A program made the position numbers and the translations under genes. The notes under the pieces are model-generated. The model did no database searches. It had not been told where the DNA came from and saw only the letters and a program-made list of their open reading frames with translations. This document shows positions 36,111 to 46,782 of a stretch of DNA of 64,000 nt, piece by piece (position 1 is the first letter of the stretch; every line of letters begins with the position of its first letter). Source of the DNA: Rallus limicola (lineage: Eukaryota; Chordata; Aves; Gruiformes; Rallidae); NCBI GenBank assembly GCA_022605955.1, contig JAKCOZ010000007.1, forward strand, positions 30,659,491 to 30,723,490. The letters run 5' to 3'.

Positions 36111-37439
36111 GGGAGGAGGATGGGCAAACCCTGTGAGAGAACTGCACCTGAGCCAGCCTTGGCCCCTGCCCCCAGATGAAGGAAATGAGTGCAGGGATGA
36201 TGTGACATTCATAACGGGCAAAAAAAGAGCAAACCTGTTGGGAATAATAGGAGAGCAAGGGGTGGGGGGTGGGGGGGAGGCATGTCTGCTAGGAAAAACC
36301 TCTGGATCTGGGGTGTGAGTCAAAGATAGGATTGGGAGGTTTGCTAATAAACACTGGGAAAACAATCTAAACATGATTTTTAATTTTTATTGTGGAGAAA
36401 ACCAAATGGAAGCTGCAGCAGAACCAGGAGCCAGATGAAGCATAAGTAAAAGCTGTCTGCCACAGACAGAGGGAAACAAGTCAGAAATGAAAAGGAGAAT
36501 GCAAAGTCTGTCTTCTGGGCTGAAAATGTTTTTTATTGCTGTGTTTGAACATGCTTCTGCTCCAGGTCCAATTACACTAATTTTTAGCCTTCTGGTTGCA
36601 GTGGGAAAATCTGGAACTGTGTCTGAGCTGTATGGGTCTATGCTTGGGGGGTTCAGAGTATCACACAAAACACAGTGAGGCCAGTTGAAAGATCTACTGG
36701 GTATAGAAAGGCCCAAGCAGGGATTAATTTCCTCCTTGCTGAATTTGAAGGTGCCCAAAGAGCTCATGTCTCTCTCCAGTTGTAAACGCCAGCGCATGGC
36801 TTTTTATGTGGAGAGATGGAGAGATCTTGTTTTTAATGAAAGATTAAAGAAAAAGCATGCTGACATTCAATGGTTGGGATGTTCAGCTATGATGTGGGGA
36901 GACCTTTTTTCAGTCCTTCCTTCAGCCAGGACTAGCATTTCCCTCCTCCTGACAAGGCTGAGCTGGAGTAATAACAGGTAAATAACCAGTAAAAACAGTA
37001 AACTGCTTTTTCCTCTAGTTCAGAGATGGAGGGCCAAATGTTCAGGAATTGAGAGGAGTCAGAAAATGTCCCACATGGCACAGATTTAGCGTTCAGAGGG
37101 CTTCTGTTCATTTTGTATTGAGTATGTGGAGTGACAATCAGTGAGGCCTCTGCTCTTGCTACACAGTGTACTCAAAAATAAGTCTGAAGCAGCCTCTGTG
37201 CCACTGCTGGCCACCTTCAAGAACTTGTAGTACCTGGAGAAGGAACCAGAACACTAGGAAAAAGACATCTACTTCTTTTAAAACAAACTTAAAAACAAGA
37301 AGAAAAAGCAAGAGGGAAGCTATCAGTCTAAAAATTTATTGGAGAAAGAATTTAATAAATTCTATTCAAACGAGCTGAGAACCCTTGGAAAAGCTGAAAA
37401 ACTGACAAATGCTCAGAGATGACTATTAGGCAGCATGTC
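36111..37439. other. Non-coding sequence with a G-rich tract
   Basis: Contains the G-rich tract at 36259-36280. Frames of 136 codons (36387-36797, -) and 98 codons (36685-36981, +) overlap and show no domain. The upstream end of an ancient LINE may begin within the last 200 bases. Confidence 0.45.
36259..36280 (+). other. G-quadruplex candidate
   Basis: Runs of 4, 6 and 7 G separated by single T, then AGG. Long runs can split to give the fourth tract. Confidence 0.65.
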
Positions 37440-38569
37440 TTTGTCAATAAAGCTTCATGTCAGAACAGTCACATTTTTATAAGATGAAACAGACTTTGTG
37501 AACTGGGAAAAAGCAGCAAGTGCCATAAAAGCAATAGGAGGGTTTTGACTGTTTCAAATGTCACTCACATTAGTAACTAGGAGGATATGATTTTTATGGC
37601 ACCTGTATGAGACATGTAGAAATGTTTGAAAAATGCCCTCTCAGAGCTATTATTAGTGTTTGACTGTTAAAAGAAGATGCCTATATTGAATATTCAGCAG
37701 GTTTTTCTCCTAGGTCTGATTCTGTTCAGTATTTTTTCATTCTGATTTCTGTGATTGAATATTGAGTGTGCTTATTAATTTACAGATTATATGAAGTTAG
37801 GAAGAAACAACAGGTACACCAGAGAACTGTGCTGAATTTCAAAGTGATCTTGATAAGCTGCAGAAATAATCAGGAAGATAATAGGACAGAATTTGTAGGA
37901 ATAATAACAAGGTATTTCTCTTTGGTAGGACCATTCACCCATACTAGTAGAAGAAAGTCAACAATGACAAAGTATAATTTGGGGATGGATCTGCATTCTG
38001 CATGTACATCAGAAGCTGAGAATTTCAAACTGCTGCAAAGAAAGATGGCTGAAATATGGAGGTAGAAGTAGAATGATGAACTGATCTTTCTATTTCACTT
38101 TACAATGATGAGATATTGTTATCCCTAATTATGGCACTGTATGTCCAGAAGGATGCAGGCCAGCTGGAAGAAAACAGTGAGCAAAGGACCAGATCAAATA
38201 ACCTGTGAGAAAGAATAAACAAAACCAAGGTTATCAAGCTGGAGAAGCTTGGGGGTAGGAGGAACAGGAAGAACAGCAGTCTTAGAAGGTTGTTTGCAAG
38301 AGAAAGTGATCAATTTCTTTTTCATGACTGTGCATGATGCAAAATGATATAAAGGGCTTAAAATACAGTACAGAGGATTCTAGTTACATTTTAGGAGACA
38401 CTTTCTATTGGTAAGAAAAGTCTAACAGTATAGGCTTGTCTAGGAAGGGTGTTGAATCTTCATCATTAGAGGTTTTAATAACTGGTGAAATGACAATTTA
38501 AGTACCATAAATTGGTTCTCCCTTGGGGCATATGACTACTAGAAGATTTCCATCCTCTATGATCCTGTG
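37440..38569 (+). mobile_element. Ancient CR1/L3-like LINE relic
   Basis: Extremely decayed but in the right order for CR1/L3 ORF2. TTTGACTGTTTCAAATGTCA (37542-37561) corresponds to the AFDTVSH motif A region. TCTCCTAGGTCTGATTCTGT (37707-37726) corresponds to the GSVLGPVLF motif B region. CTTATTAATTTACAGATTATATGAAGTTAGG corresponds to the KFADDTKLG motif C region (about 37770-37800). AATTTCAAAGTGATCTTGAT (37835-37854) matches the FQ(S/N)DLDKL segment. GTTGAATCTTCATCATTAGA (38451-38470) corresponds to VESPSLE. The 3' end CCTCTATGATCCTGTG closes at 38567. No frame is open for more than 100 codons. The limits are approximate, and the start could be earlier. Confidence 0.65.
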
Positions 38570-38795
38570 TTAATTATGATGCAGAGTTTTTGGCCTGCTT
38601 TTCTTCATTGCTAAACCACTTCAAAAAATTGGAGAGAAAGTTTTTCTTAGAGGAATGCTGAGTGAATGTAAAGCTATTTCAAGCAACTTCATTAGTTTCT
38701 TTGCCTTCAGCATGCAAGGATATGTCCAGCTTTCTTGATGGTGCAAAGTCTGGGGAGGCATCCCAGTAGCTAGAGAGGGTGAGACATTCTAACAT

Positions 38796-39489
38796 GTGTG
38801 GAGGAAATGGACCTGGGGGTACTGATTGATGCACGGCTGAACATGAGCTGACAGTGTGCGCGGGTGGCCAAGAAGGCCAACGGCGTCCTGGCTTGCATCA
38901 AAAACAGTGTTACTAGTAGGAACAGGGAGGTAATTGTCCCCCTGTACTCAGCACTTGTGAGGCCGCATCTCGAGTACTGTGTTCAGTTTTGGGCCCCTCA
39001 CTACAGGAAAGACATTGAGGCCCTGGAACGCGTTCAGAGGAGGGCTACTAAGCTGGTGAGGGGTCTGGAACACAGGCCTTACGAGGAACAGCTGAGGGAG
39101 CTGGGATTGTTCAGCCTGGAGAAGAGGAGGCTCAGGGGAGACCTTATAGCTCTCTATAACTTCCTGAAGGGAGGTTGTGGTGAGCTGGGGGTCGGCCTCT
39201 TCTCCCGTATAGACAGTGATAGAACTAGAGGGAATGGTGTCAAGCTGCGCCAGGGGAGATTCATGCTGGACATTAGGAAGCACTACTTCTCAGAAAGGGT
39301 AGTCAGGCACTGGAATGCACTGCCCAGGGAGGTGGTGGAGTCACCAACCCTGGGGGTGTTCAAGGAAAGACTAGATGTTGTATTGAGGGACATGGTTTAG
39401 TGGGAGCTGGTAGTAATAGGTGAATGGTTGGACTGGATGATCTTTTAGGTCTTTTCCAACCTTGATAATTCTGTGATTCTGTGATTCTT
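38796..39489 (+). mobile_element. CR1 LINE fragment, well preserved C-terminal ORF2
   Basis: 5'-truncated CR1 starting at the EMDLGVLIDARLNMS-like segment. It contains one in-frame TGA (38849-38851), then an open frame to TAG at 39398-39400, a 3' UTR with GGTCTTTTCCAACCTTG and about 2.5 ATTCTGTG units (39468-39489). The subfamily resembles the 18.0-kb copy ([24 protein letters not shown]) and differs from the 28.5-kb copy. Confidence 0.93.
38864..39400 (+). pseudogene. CR1 ORF2 C-terminal fragment (178 codons open)
   Basis: This open stretch begins just after an in-frame TGA at 38849 and covers only the region downstream of the RT palm: [22 protein letters not shown], then [19 protein letters not shown] (residues about 28-46), [64 protein letters not shown] and the end LRDMV. 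There is no catalytic RT motif, so no enzymatic activity is expected. The frame is in phase with sequence upstream of the stop, so it is one degraded gene. Its openness implies intermediate age. Confidence 0.9.
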
Positions 39490-39897
39490 GTAGAGGATAT
39501 GCATAACTCTTGTAGGAATATCCTAAAGACAAAAAGAGAGGTCCTGCTCTTTCACCCATGAAAGCAGAAAAGAAAGCAGAACGTGAAAGCAGAGTTCAGC
39601 TCTCTGCATGTGAGAGCCTCACTTAAATAAGAGGTTGGCCATGGCTAAAACTGAAGATTTGGATTTCTGTTATTTATGAATGTTATAAATTAACTGTGAA
39701 TACACACTCACTTTTCTACCACCCTGCGGTTATTCACAAACAATTTATAATCTATAAAAGGGACAGTGGGTCAAACCAGAAGTCCCTGCTAGAACAACCC
39801 CCAAAATAAAATCTGTTAAATGCAGCAGTCAGTGAGGAGATTGTCTGTGGCTAAAGCCAGCTTTCATTCAGACCCTGGGGTTTTTCAAAAAATATGT

Positions 39898-39945
39898 GTT
39901 TCATATATTCCATGTTTCATACATTCCATGTTTCATACATCTCAT
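39898..39945 (+). repeat. 16-base tandem repeat, 3 units
   Basis: GTTTCATACATTCCAT-type unit, three copies in succession with one to three differences. Confidence 0.9.
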
Positions 39946-40215
39946 ATGTTTCTATCCAAAGGAGAAATTTATTATGTAAATTAAGAAGTAGTTTTTGAAA
40001 ACATAATCTATGCATATTTATCTTATTCATGTTTGCATAGTTAGCATTGTGAAATAAATTGCTGAATTGTCAATACAATTGCCATGTGCATTCTCTTTCT
40101 AGATTTTTGCTACAAACACAGGAACATGGTGTGGTTTTTTCTCCTTTGGAAGGTTTTTTTTCCTTTATCACATGGCCTTTAGTATACCATGCAGTGCGCC
40201 GACTGTGCTGTGGCA

Positions 40216-40255
40216 AACTTGAAGAAACTGTAGCCAACTTGAAGAAACTGTAGCC
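40216..40255 (+). repeat. Exact 20-base tandem duplication
   Basis: AACTTGAAGAAACTGTAGCC occurs twice in immediate succession with no mismatch, indicating recent replication slippage or duplication. Confidence 0.95.
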
Positions 40256-43200
40256 ATGCTGCAATTGTAGGGCATAAGAAAGTGTCTGACATTACATTTC
40301 AGACTCTAGCCGCAATTACAAAATTCCACCCAAGACACTCACCTACTCTTGTTGGACTACAAAATCAGGTTTTCCCATATCTTCCATTATGATAGGTCTA
40401 CTGAGTGTCAGGCTAGCTACCTAATAATAGGGCTGTTTCCTTCAAGACAGTGTTTTTTCAGTGCGGTCCATGAAAAGTAGCTCAGAAACTTACTGCTTTA
40501 AGGGATGAGGTCTGCTCAAAAGCTACAGCTTAGTTTTTCAGAACATTGGGAGTTACTACAACTAGTGCTGGGAATTCACATCAATCTCTTACAGTCACCC
40601 ATAACCATATGTATTAATTTTTTGCTTTAATTCAAAGAAAAGTTAAGCATTGTGGTCACCATATGTGGTCCTTCAACATGGAATTAAAGGATTTTATGAT
40701 CACTAACATTGCATCCAGGTCTTGACAGTTCTTTTGAGTAGACTAAGGTTGATTTACTCTGTAGACTGTTTATACTTGCCCTCCTACACGGACTGCTGAG
40801 ATTAATTAGTCATTAATAAGACTATCTGGGCACAAAAATGGGAAATAAGCAAATAGACAAATTTGAAACAGTCCTGAGGGTGAAATGCTTCACAATGTAG
40901 TGTGTGTCACTGTGGCAATTGATGATGGAAATAAACAGTCACAGAAATGGCCATAAGAAGACCAAGCAGATGCTTTATCAGCCAGACTCAATTTCCTGAA
41001 ATATAGTTACGACCACAGCTTTTCTTACTTGTTGGTAACTAAGTGAGAAATTAATTTGTGGTGAGTTAAGATGTACATGCATAGGCTGATGTTTGGTGCT
41101 ATTGATCTGGTGTATAGTGTACCAAATTGGGGCTGGGACTCTGACCTAGAGACACCAGGACAGCCAGGCATGGCCCACCTTCTGTGCCTGTCCTGTGATG
41201 TTACCTGTGGAAAGAAAACCTTGTCATCTTGCAGCCTCTCTGAATGCAATGGAGGCAGCAGAAAGTGGTCCTCAAACATGGCATAACAGGAAAAAGCCGA
41301 GTTGGAAGTTCTTAAGACAGCCTTGTAGAAGTCATGCAGCTTTCTTTGAAAGACTTGGAGCACTCCTTCCTGAAAAACAGATTATACAAAAACACCAACA
41401 AGCATCTTCCCTTGCTATGGTGGCACAGATTCAAATGAAGATTTATACAGAGAAGTAGTATCTTTCATCACAGTATTAGATATAGCTGGAAAAATATATA
41501 AGCTTTTGTATACACAGGCTGTTCTTCAGATCTAAAGTGCAATCCAGATAGAGATTTCAAACCTTCTGTATTTGTCTGGTCATGCAGAATGGTAATGTGA
41601 GCCTTATCAATTACAGCTATGAACCAAAGCTCATTTTAGTTCACACAAATTTTAGCTTGAAGAAAATATCTGCTTTCCCAAGAGAGCTAGGCAATGCTGG
41701 GTATGTGTAATTAATGTATGAGATTGAAAGATTAAATTTTTATGGGAAGGATGGGGGAAAAAAAGCAGCTTTTGAATAAACAATTATTGTAAAGGCTATT
41801 GCATAAGATAACACACAGCAATTTGGTGGAAGCATTTCATGAATGTGGGTAAAGCTTTACTGCACCTTATACACTGGCTTTTACAATAGTCTGTCTTGAT
41901 ACTTTTGTTATGTGATACATCTTGATTCCAGTATCTTCTGAAGACTAGCTGTCCTGAGGAAAAAGTGGACATTAGATTGGGTTTTCAGATCATCTCTAAT
42001 TTCTTCTAAGGGAGATGAAGACCAGTCCAAGGATTACAGCACCTTGCTTCTTCTGATCAGCCTGACCCATGGTCCTGAGCCCCACCTCTCTGATCACCAG
42101 CCAAACACCAGCTTCATCAATGAATTTCTGCCAGGCTCAACACCCCTTTGTGGACTGTCCTTCCCCCAGCTGGATGCTTGTGCCCTTGTATGAGCACATC
42201 TGGGTTACAGCAACTTTATAATAACCAGGAAGATTCAGCCTCCAGATTATTTCTGGGTGCCAGCCAAAACTTCAAAAGATATAGGTATTTGGCCAGACCC
42301 TGAGTTGCATTCACATCCCTTTATTCTGCTGTCATTTCACTTTATACTGTTGGGTGATGTAAATGAGAATCAGGCCCTTGGCCATTATAAATCTGCGGCA
42401 TACATCAAAACATGGAGAATGGTAACCGGAGGCCTTGGCAATTAGCGCTGTGAGTCTGTAATCTATTTCTTTGTTCATACATCACAGTGTGTGATTCTTC
42501 AGATCCTGTCCAACCAACACCTCAGCCAAGCATTTCACTTGACGCAATTTTGTATTTGGGATCCAAAATCTGTAAGGAAGCTGCTGAGTTTCAGTGTTAG
42601 TCTTCTGCAGACACTCTTTAATCTCAATTCTATTTTCTTCCAAAAATATATAAACCTGGACTATATCCACATAAAGGATTACATTTTTATATAGTGCTTA
42701 ACTCCCTACTCCTGTCTCCCAAAGCCCTGATTGTGCAGGTCTGACCTAACACCTGGCATGTTTAAAATTCTTGCTGTAATTACCCTAACCTTGTGAGCAT
42801 GCATGCTCGTCTTATTATGATAACTTTGTGTTTTCAACAATAGAGTCTATGGAATAGTACCAGAAATACTTTCACCACAGTTAGAAAAAGTAGTGGTTTT
42901 TAATGCTAGAGAAAAATTTGTCTTTGTAACACAATTCCATCAAATCCAAAGTGATTAAAGTATAATTTAAATTAAAGGTGTCTTGTCCTGTAAACCATGC
43001 ATGAGAAAAACAGCTGACATGTCTTAGCGCTGCATTTCAATTCAGTATCACTTTGACTTTGTACTTGTGTGTATCTTGCATACTATTAAGTTATGCTGAA
43101 AATCATAAACCATCTTCTTTGCCATCTTTAGCACTTCTCTAGGATCAGCAAAGAATACTAGGGCTTGCTTTTCTAGTCTTATTTGTGCCCAACAACAATT

Positions 43201-44282
43201 CAGAGCACCTGGGAGGCTGTTCCAGATCTTCTATGATCTCTGACACAGCCACGGGCAGTTTGCTGGTACCTGTGATTATCTGTCAGCTCACCCTGCTCAG
43301 TCTCTTTACCACCGAAATGGCTCCATAGCATTATCAAGGGAAAACAATGTAAGAACGAGCTAAGATCATTTTATATTTATTTTCTCTTTGCAGTGGGGAG
43401 TATAATCTTTGTCTTTCTGCACATCTTGAAAAGGGGCAGGAGATCTTCTACGGTAGGAAGATTTTGGTGCTTAGACTGGAGGCCATGGATACCAAGTAAG
43501 CAAATGTCTGCAACTCCTCTTGCAACCTGTCCCAGTGCTGCGATGTTTGGATCACCTGGGATATACCAATTCAGTGAAATCCTCTTCCTTCTGCAACTGG
43601 AATTTTTGGAGTCCTAAACCATGGATTCCTCCCTGCCCAAATGGAAGGACTGGACAGTGGTGACCATGACGTCTCCAACCTCCTAACTACTTTTAAGACA
43701 CTGTCCTGACCAGCCAAAAGTGGTTTCACTTAATGGCTATTCTCACTGTGAATATACCATTCTTGGACAGGGCAAAGCATAGGCCAGATGGTGTGGGACA
43801 GCATATAACCTTCTGTTTCTCCCTAGCCATATGTTTCCTAGCACACAGCTCTCCCTACATCAGCAGGTCTTGGAAGGCTTCATACCTGGTGCTGGTAAAT
43901 ATCTGATTACAACTCAAACTGTTACAGCTTCTGAAGGCAGGCTTGCAGGCTATGAGGGGCAGAAACATGTTTGAGATATGAGACAGTGATGGAAGAAAGT
44001 TTTGGGGAGTTCACACCTTCAGCACACATGAATGAATCCTATGAAGCCTTTGCTGGGGTTCTGGTAGGAGACCCAAGGCTGAAGTATTGCATAAAGAAAA
44101 ATTAATTATTGCCTCAGAATTTATATGACATTATATCTGTATGGAAGTTTTTGGCTGTCACTTAGAGTCTATGGTAGATCATTTGCTCTAGGCTCTTTCT
44201 TTTTCTCCCCAGCCTGCCCCTCATTTTTTAGAAGGACTAAATTAAACTACCTCAAGAAGAGGAATTTTTCTATTTCCTGTTA

Positions 44283-44327
44283 ATTTTCTTCTTCCTTTTT
44301 TTTCCTCCTTTTTTTTTTTTCTTTTAG
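44283..44327 (+). other. Long polypyrimidine tract ending in TTTTAG
   Basis: Over 40 consecutive C/T bases followed immediately by AG at 44326-44327, the layout of a strong 3' splice site. The sequence after it shows no exon I can recognise, so it may be only a simple repeat. Confidence 0.4.
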
Positions 44328-45536
44328 GAGAGAGGTTTCTAATGTTCATGCTTGGCCCCATACATCCTCCCACCTGTTCTCTTGGAAAACTCCTGCCAAA
44401 AAAACTGTTTTGTAAAACCAAGTAGTAACTCATCGTGAATTAAGTCAGAAGTTGTGGTGTCTCTCCCTTCCCCAGTCTGGACCGTGTTTTCCTAAGTATA
44501 GCACTTTTTCTCTCAGGGGATGCAACAGAAGCTCACACTGCTCTAGAGCGAGCAGGCTGCTCCACACTGCAGCTGCAAGGAAGTGCAAAATGGTGACACA
44601 TGGCAAAGCCTTCTTTGACTCTTCCTCTCTGTCCAGAGGCTAAAGCAGATAAATGTCACATCTTGTAAAGCCCTTGCTTGTCCCAGGAGAAAAAAAGCCT
44701 AAGATAATTTAAAGACTCTTATGCTCTATATTATATGCAAAGGGGTAATCGCAGGGGGTTTTAAAACCCTAACAGCCAAAATTCCCAGCTTTCAAAGGTG
44801 GGAATCCCAGAGGCAGGAACACCTAATGAAAGGAATAGATGGGTTTGCTGGTATGTAGACTGACCTTTCAACTTTGAAGTGTCCTCTAAAACACATGTTT
44901 ATTCCTAACCTACAGGTGCATTCACATATGGAGAATGCTATAAGGGGACATGAGTAGCAGATACTTGAGGAAAGCGTCCAGATGCATTTAAACACTTTTA
45001 AAATTGAAAATTCACTGAATGGCCCCAAAGCATTTTAGAAATCAGCCAAGTGGATACCTCTAGATTTCTTCCTCCACCTGGCTCAATGCAAGCCAAACTG
45101 GTTTTATTTTTCATTGGGAAGTTTTAATCCCTGTAAGTTGTATATGTGTTCTTTCACTAGAGATACCTGCACAGTATTGACAATGGGCATAAGCTGACTG
45201 TCTCTAGCTACTTATTTGGCTTTATGCCTGTCTGAAGGGCTGTGTAACTCCCAAGCATTCTTCATAGTCAATACCTGAGAGTGGTGATGCCTAACACATC
45301 CCTGGAAAAGCCCCTTCAATGGCAGCAATTATGAAAGACCATTTCTGCTTTTCATTTGGCACAGATCAGCTTCTCCAGAGATGAAGGAAGGTTTAGAAAA
45401 TTGGTGTGGGTGTGTGTGTGGGTCTGTGTTTTTTTCTTTTCCTATTGCTAGAAGTGAACCTGAGTTTTAGTTTGACCCAGAATTGCAGATCTCCCTGCAA
45501 TTCTGCTCTGTAGTTCTCTGCATTCTGATTTTTTTT

Positions 45537-45565
45537 GGGGGGGAGTGGGGTGCAGGGGAAGGGGG
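45537..45565 (+). other. G-quadruplex candidate
   Basis: Four G runs of 7, 4, 4 and 5 within 29 bases, preceded by a T8 run. It meets the usual four-run rule. Confidence 0.7.
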
Positions 45566-45645
45566 AATTTGTCATCACTTGTATTCATTGGACTGCGTTA
45601 AAAATTTATCTCAAGTGCAAAGGTGATGCCTGTTCCAAACAGGCT

Positions 45646-45660
45646 CCTTTGCATCAAAGG
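45646..45660 (+). promoter_or_regulatory. CCTTTG-CAT-CAAAGG palindrome (POU/TCF-like)
   Basis: A perfect six-base inverted repeat with a three-base centre. It embeds TTTGCAT (octamer-like, on the minus strand ATGCAAA) and CATCAAAGG (TCF/LEF-like). A SOX-like CCTTTGT lies just downstream at about 45668. This is motif evidence only. Confidence 0.2.
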
Positions 45661-46741
45661 GTTGAGCCTTTGTCAAGATGAGGGTGGGTGTAATGCACTT
45701 GTCACAAAACAGCCCCACTAGAACCTAAACCAAAGTGCATTCAGTACGGGTCAGTAATGCAGATCTTTTTGAGCACTACATACATGTCTGATCCAAGCTG
45801 ACTGAAGTATACATGGCCCTTACCAAAAAGAAGATAGGAAGGGCTACTTTCAGTATGTATTTGTCAAACTGTCCTAAATGAGGAGAGATTGGTTTAATAA
45901 CAGGTTTTATGGGGAAAAATAATCAGTTATTATTAAACATATTGCTTTTTTAAAAAAGCTCTCCTGTATTACATAGCACCAAACAAGCTGGAGAAACTTG
46001 GTCTGTGCAAAACCAACAGTAGGTCCTTGGTTAAAATCTGTATTCAGAAAGTGATTGGCAATAGTCTGCTGTGGGTGTGCATTCAGTGAGGCTCCAAACT
46101 TGTCTGTCCTGGGTCTGGGACTATTCAGCGTTTTCACAGACTATTGTACTCTGTGTGGAAGTCACCTACTGAATTTGTAATTTATTAATAATAAATGTAT
46201 TGTTGCACAGACAGATGTTAACCAGCAAACAGCTGTGGTGTTGGCTGGGAAGCAAATCTGCTCTTTTGAAGGGTCTGTCCCACATGTGCTGGCACAAGCT
46301 CAGAGGAGTCCCTGAGGTGGAAACTCTCTGGGAGAGTGTGGCAGCAGCAAACTTCATGAAAATGGCTTGGAAATTCAGTGATCCTGGAGCATTTTCAATC
46401 CTACACTCCTGTTGCTCCCATCTTAGTTTTCTCCTACAAAGATGCTTTCTCCTGTTGTCAGGAGCAACGGCAATTTCCCAGCACTCTGGCACCCTGCCAC
46501 TTTGCATCCTGCAAGCTTTTGTCCTTCCAAAAAGACCCTCCCTTGGCCCTTTGCTCCCATCATGTATTCCCTTCCCTCAGAATATCAATTTTCTTCCACT
46601 TTGTCTCTCCCTGTCATAAGGAGTATCTAAATTCTGGTTTTTCTCCCCCCTCCCTGCCCTTTGCTATTATGTGTTGCTCTTTGTTCAGACCTCTGAAATA
46701 GCTGACAAAAAAAACTTCTCCCTGTGGGCTTTTCATGCTGG

Positions 46742-46782
46742 TATAAGGCAGAAAATCCCAGTTTGAGCCAGTCTGCCTTATA
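46742..46782 (+). other. Perfect 11-base inverted repeat (stem-loop)
   Basis: TATAAGGCAGA and TCTGCCTTATA are exact reverse complements separated by 19 bases. It could be a small hairpin or the remnant of a palindromic insertion. No transposon terminus is recognised. Confidence 0.8.

Larger units (their letters stand above)
39490..44282. other. Unique A/T-rich non-coding sequence
   Basis: No LINE or LTR recognised. Minor repeats are a 16-base unit three times (39898-39945) and an exact 20-base duplication (40216-40255). Frames at 41025-41458 overlap on both strands and have no domain. Confidence 0.5.

Noticed and set aside
36387..36797. 136-codon frame on the minus strand
   Set aside because: No domain recognised, and overlapping frames exist on the other strand. 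I cannot support it as an exon.
36685..36981. 98-codon frame ending just before a donor-like AACAG/GTAAAT
   Set aside because: The donor resemblance is weak, no acceptor or domain supports an exon, and the opposite strand is equally open.
39898..39945. Possible CRISPR-like or satellite array
   Set aside because: Only three contiguous 16-base units without spacers, in a vertebrate genome. It is a minor tandem repeat.
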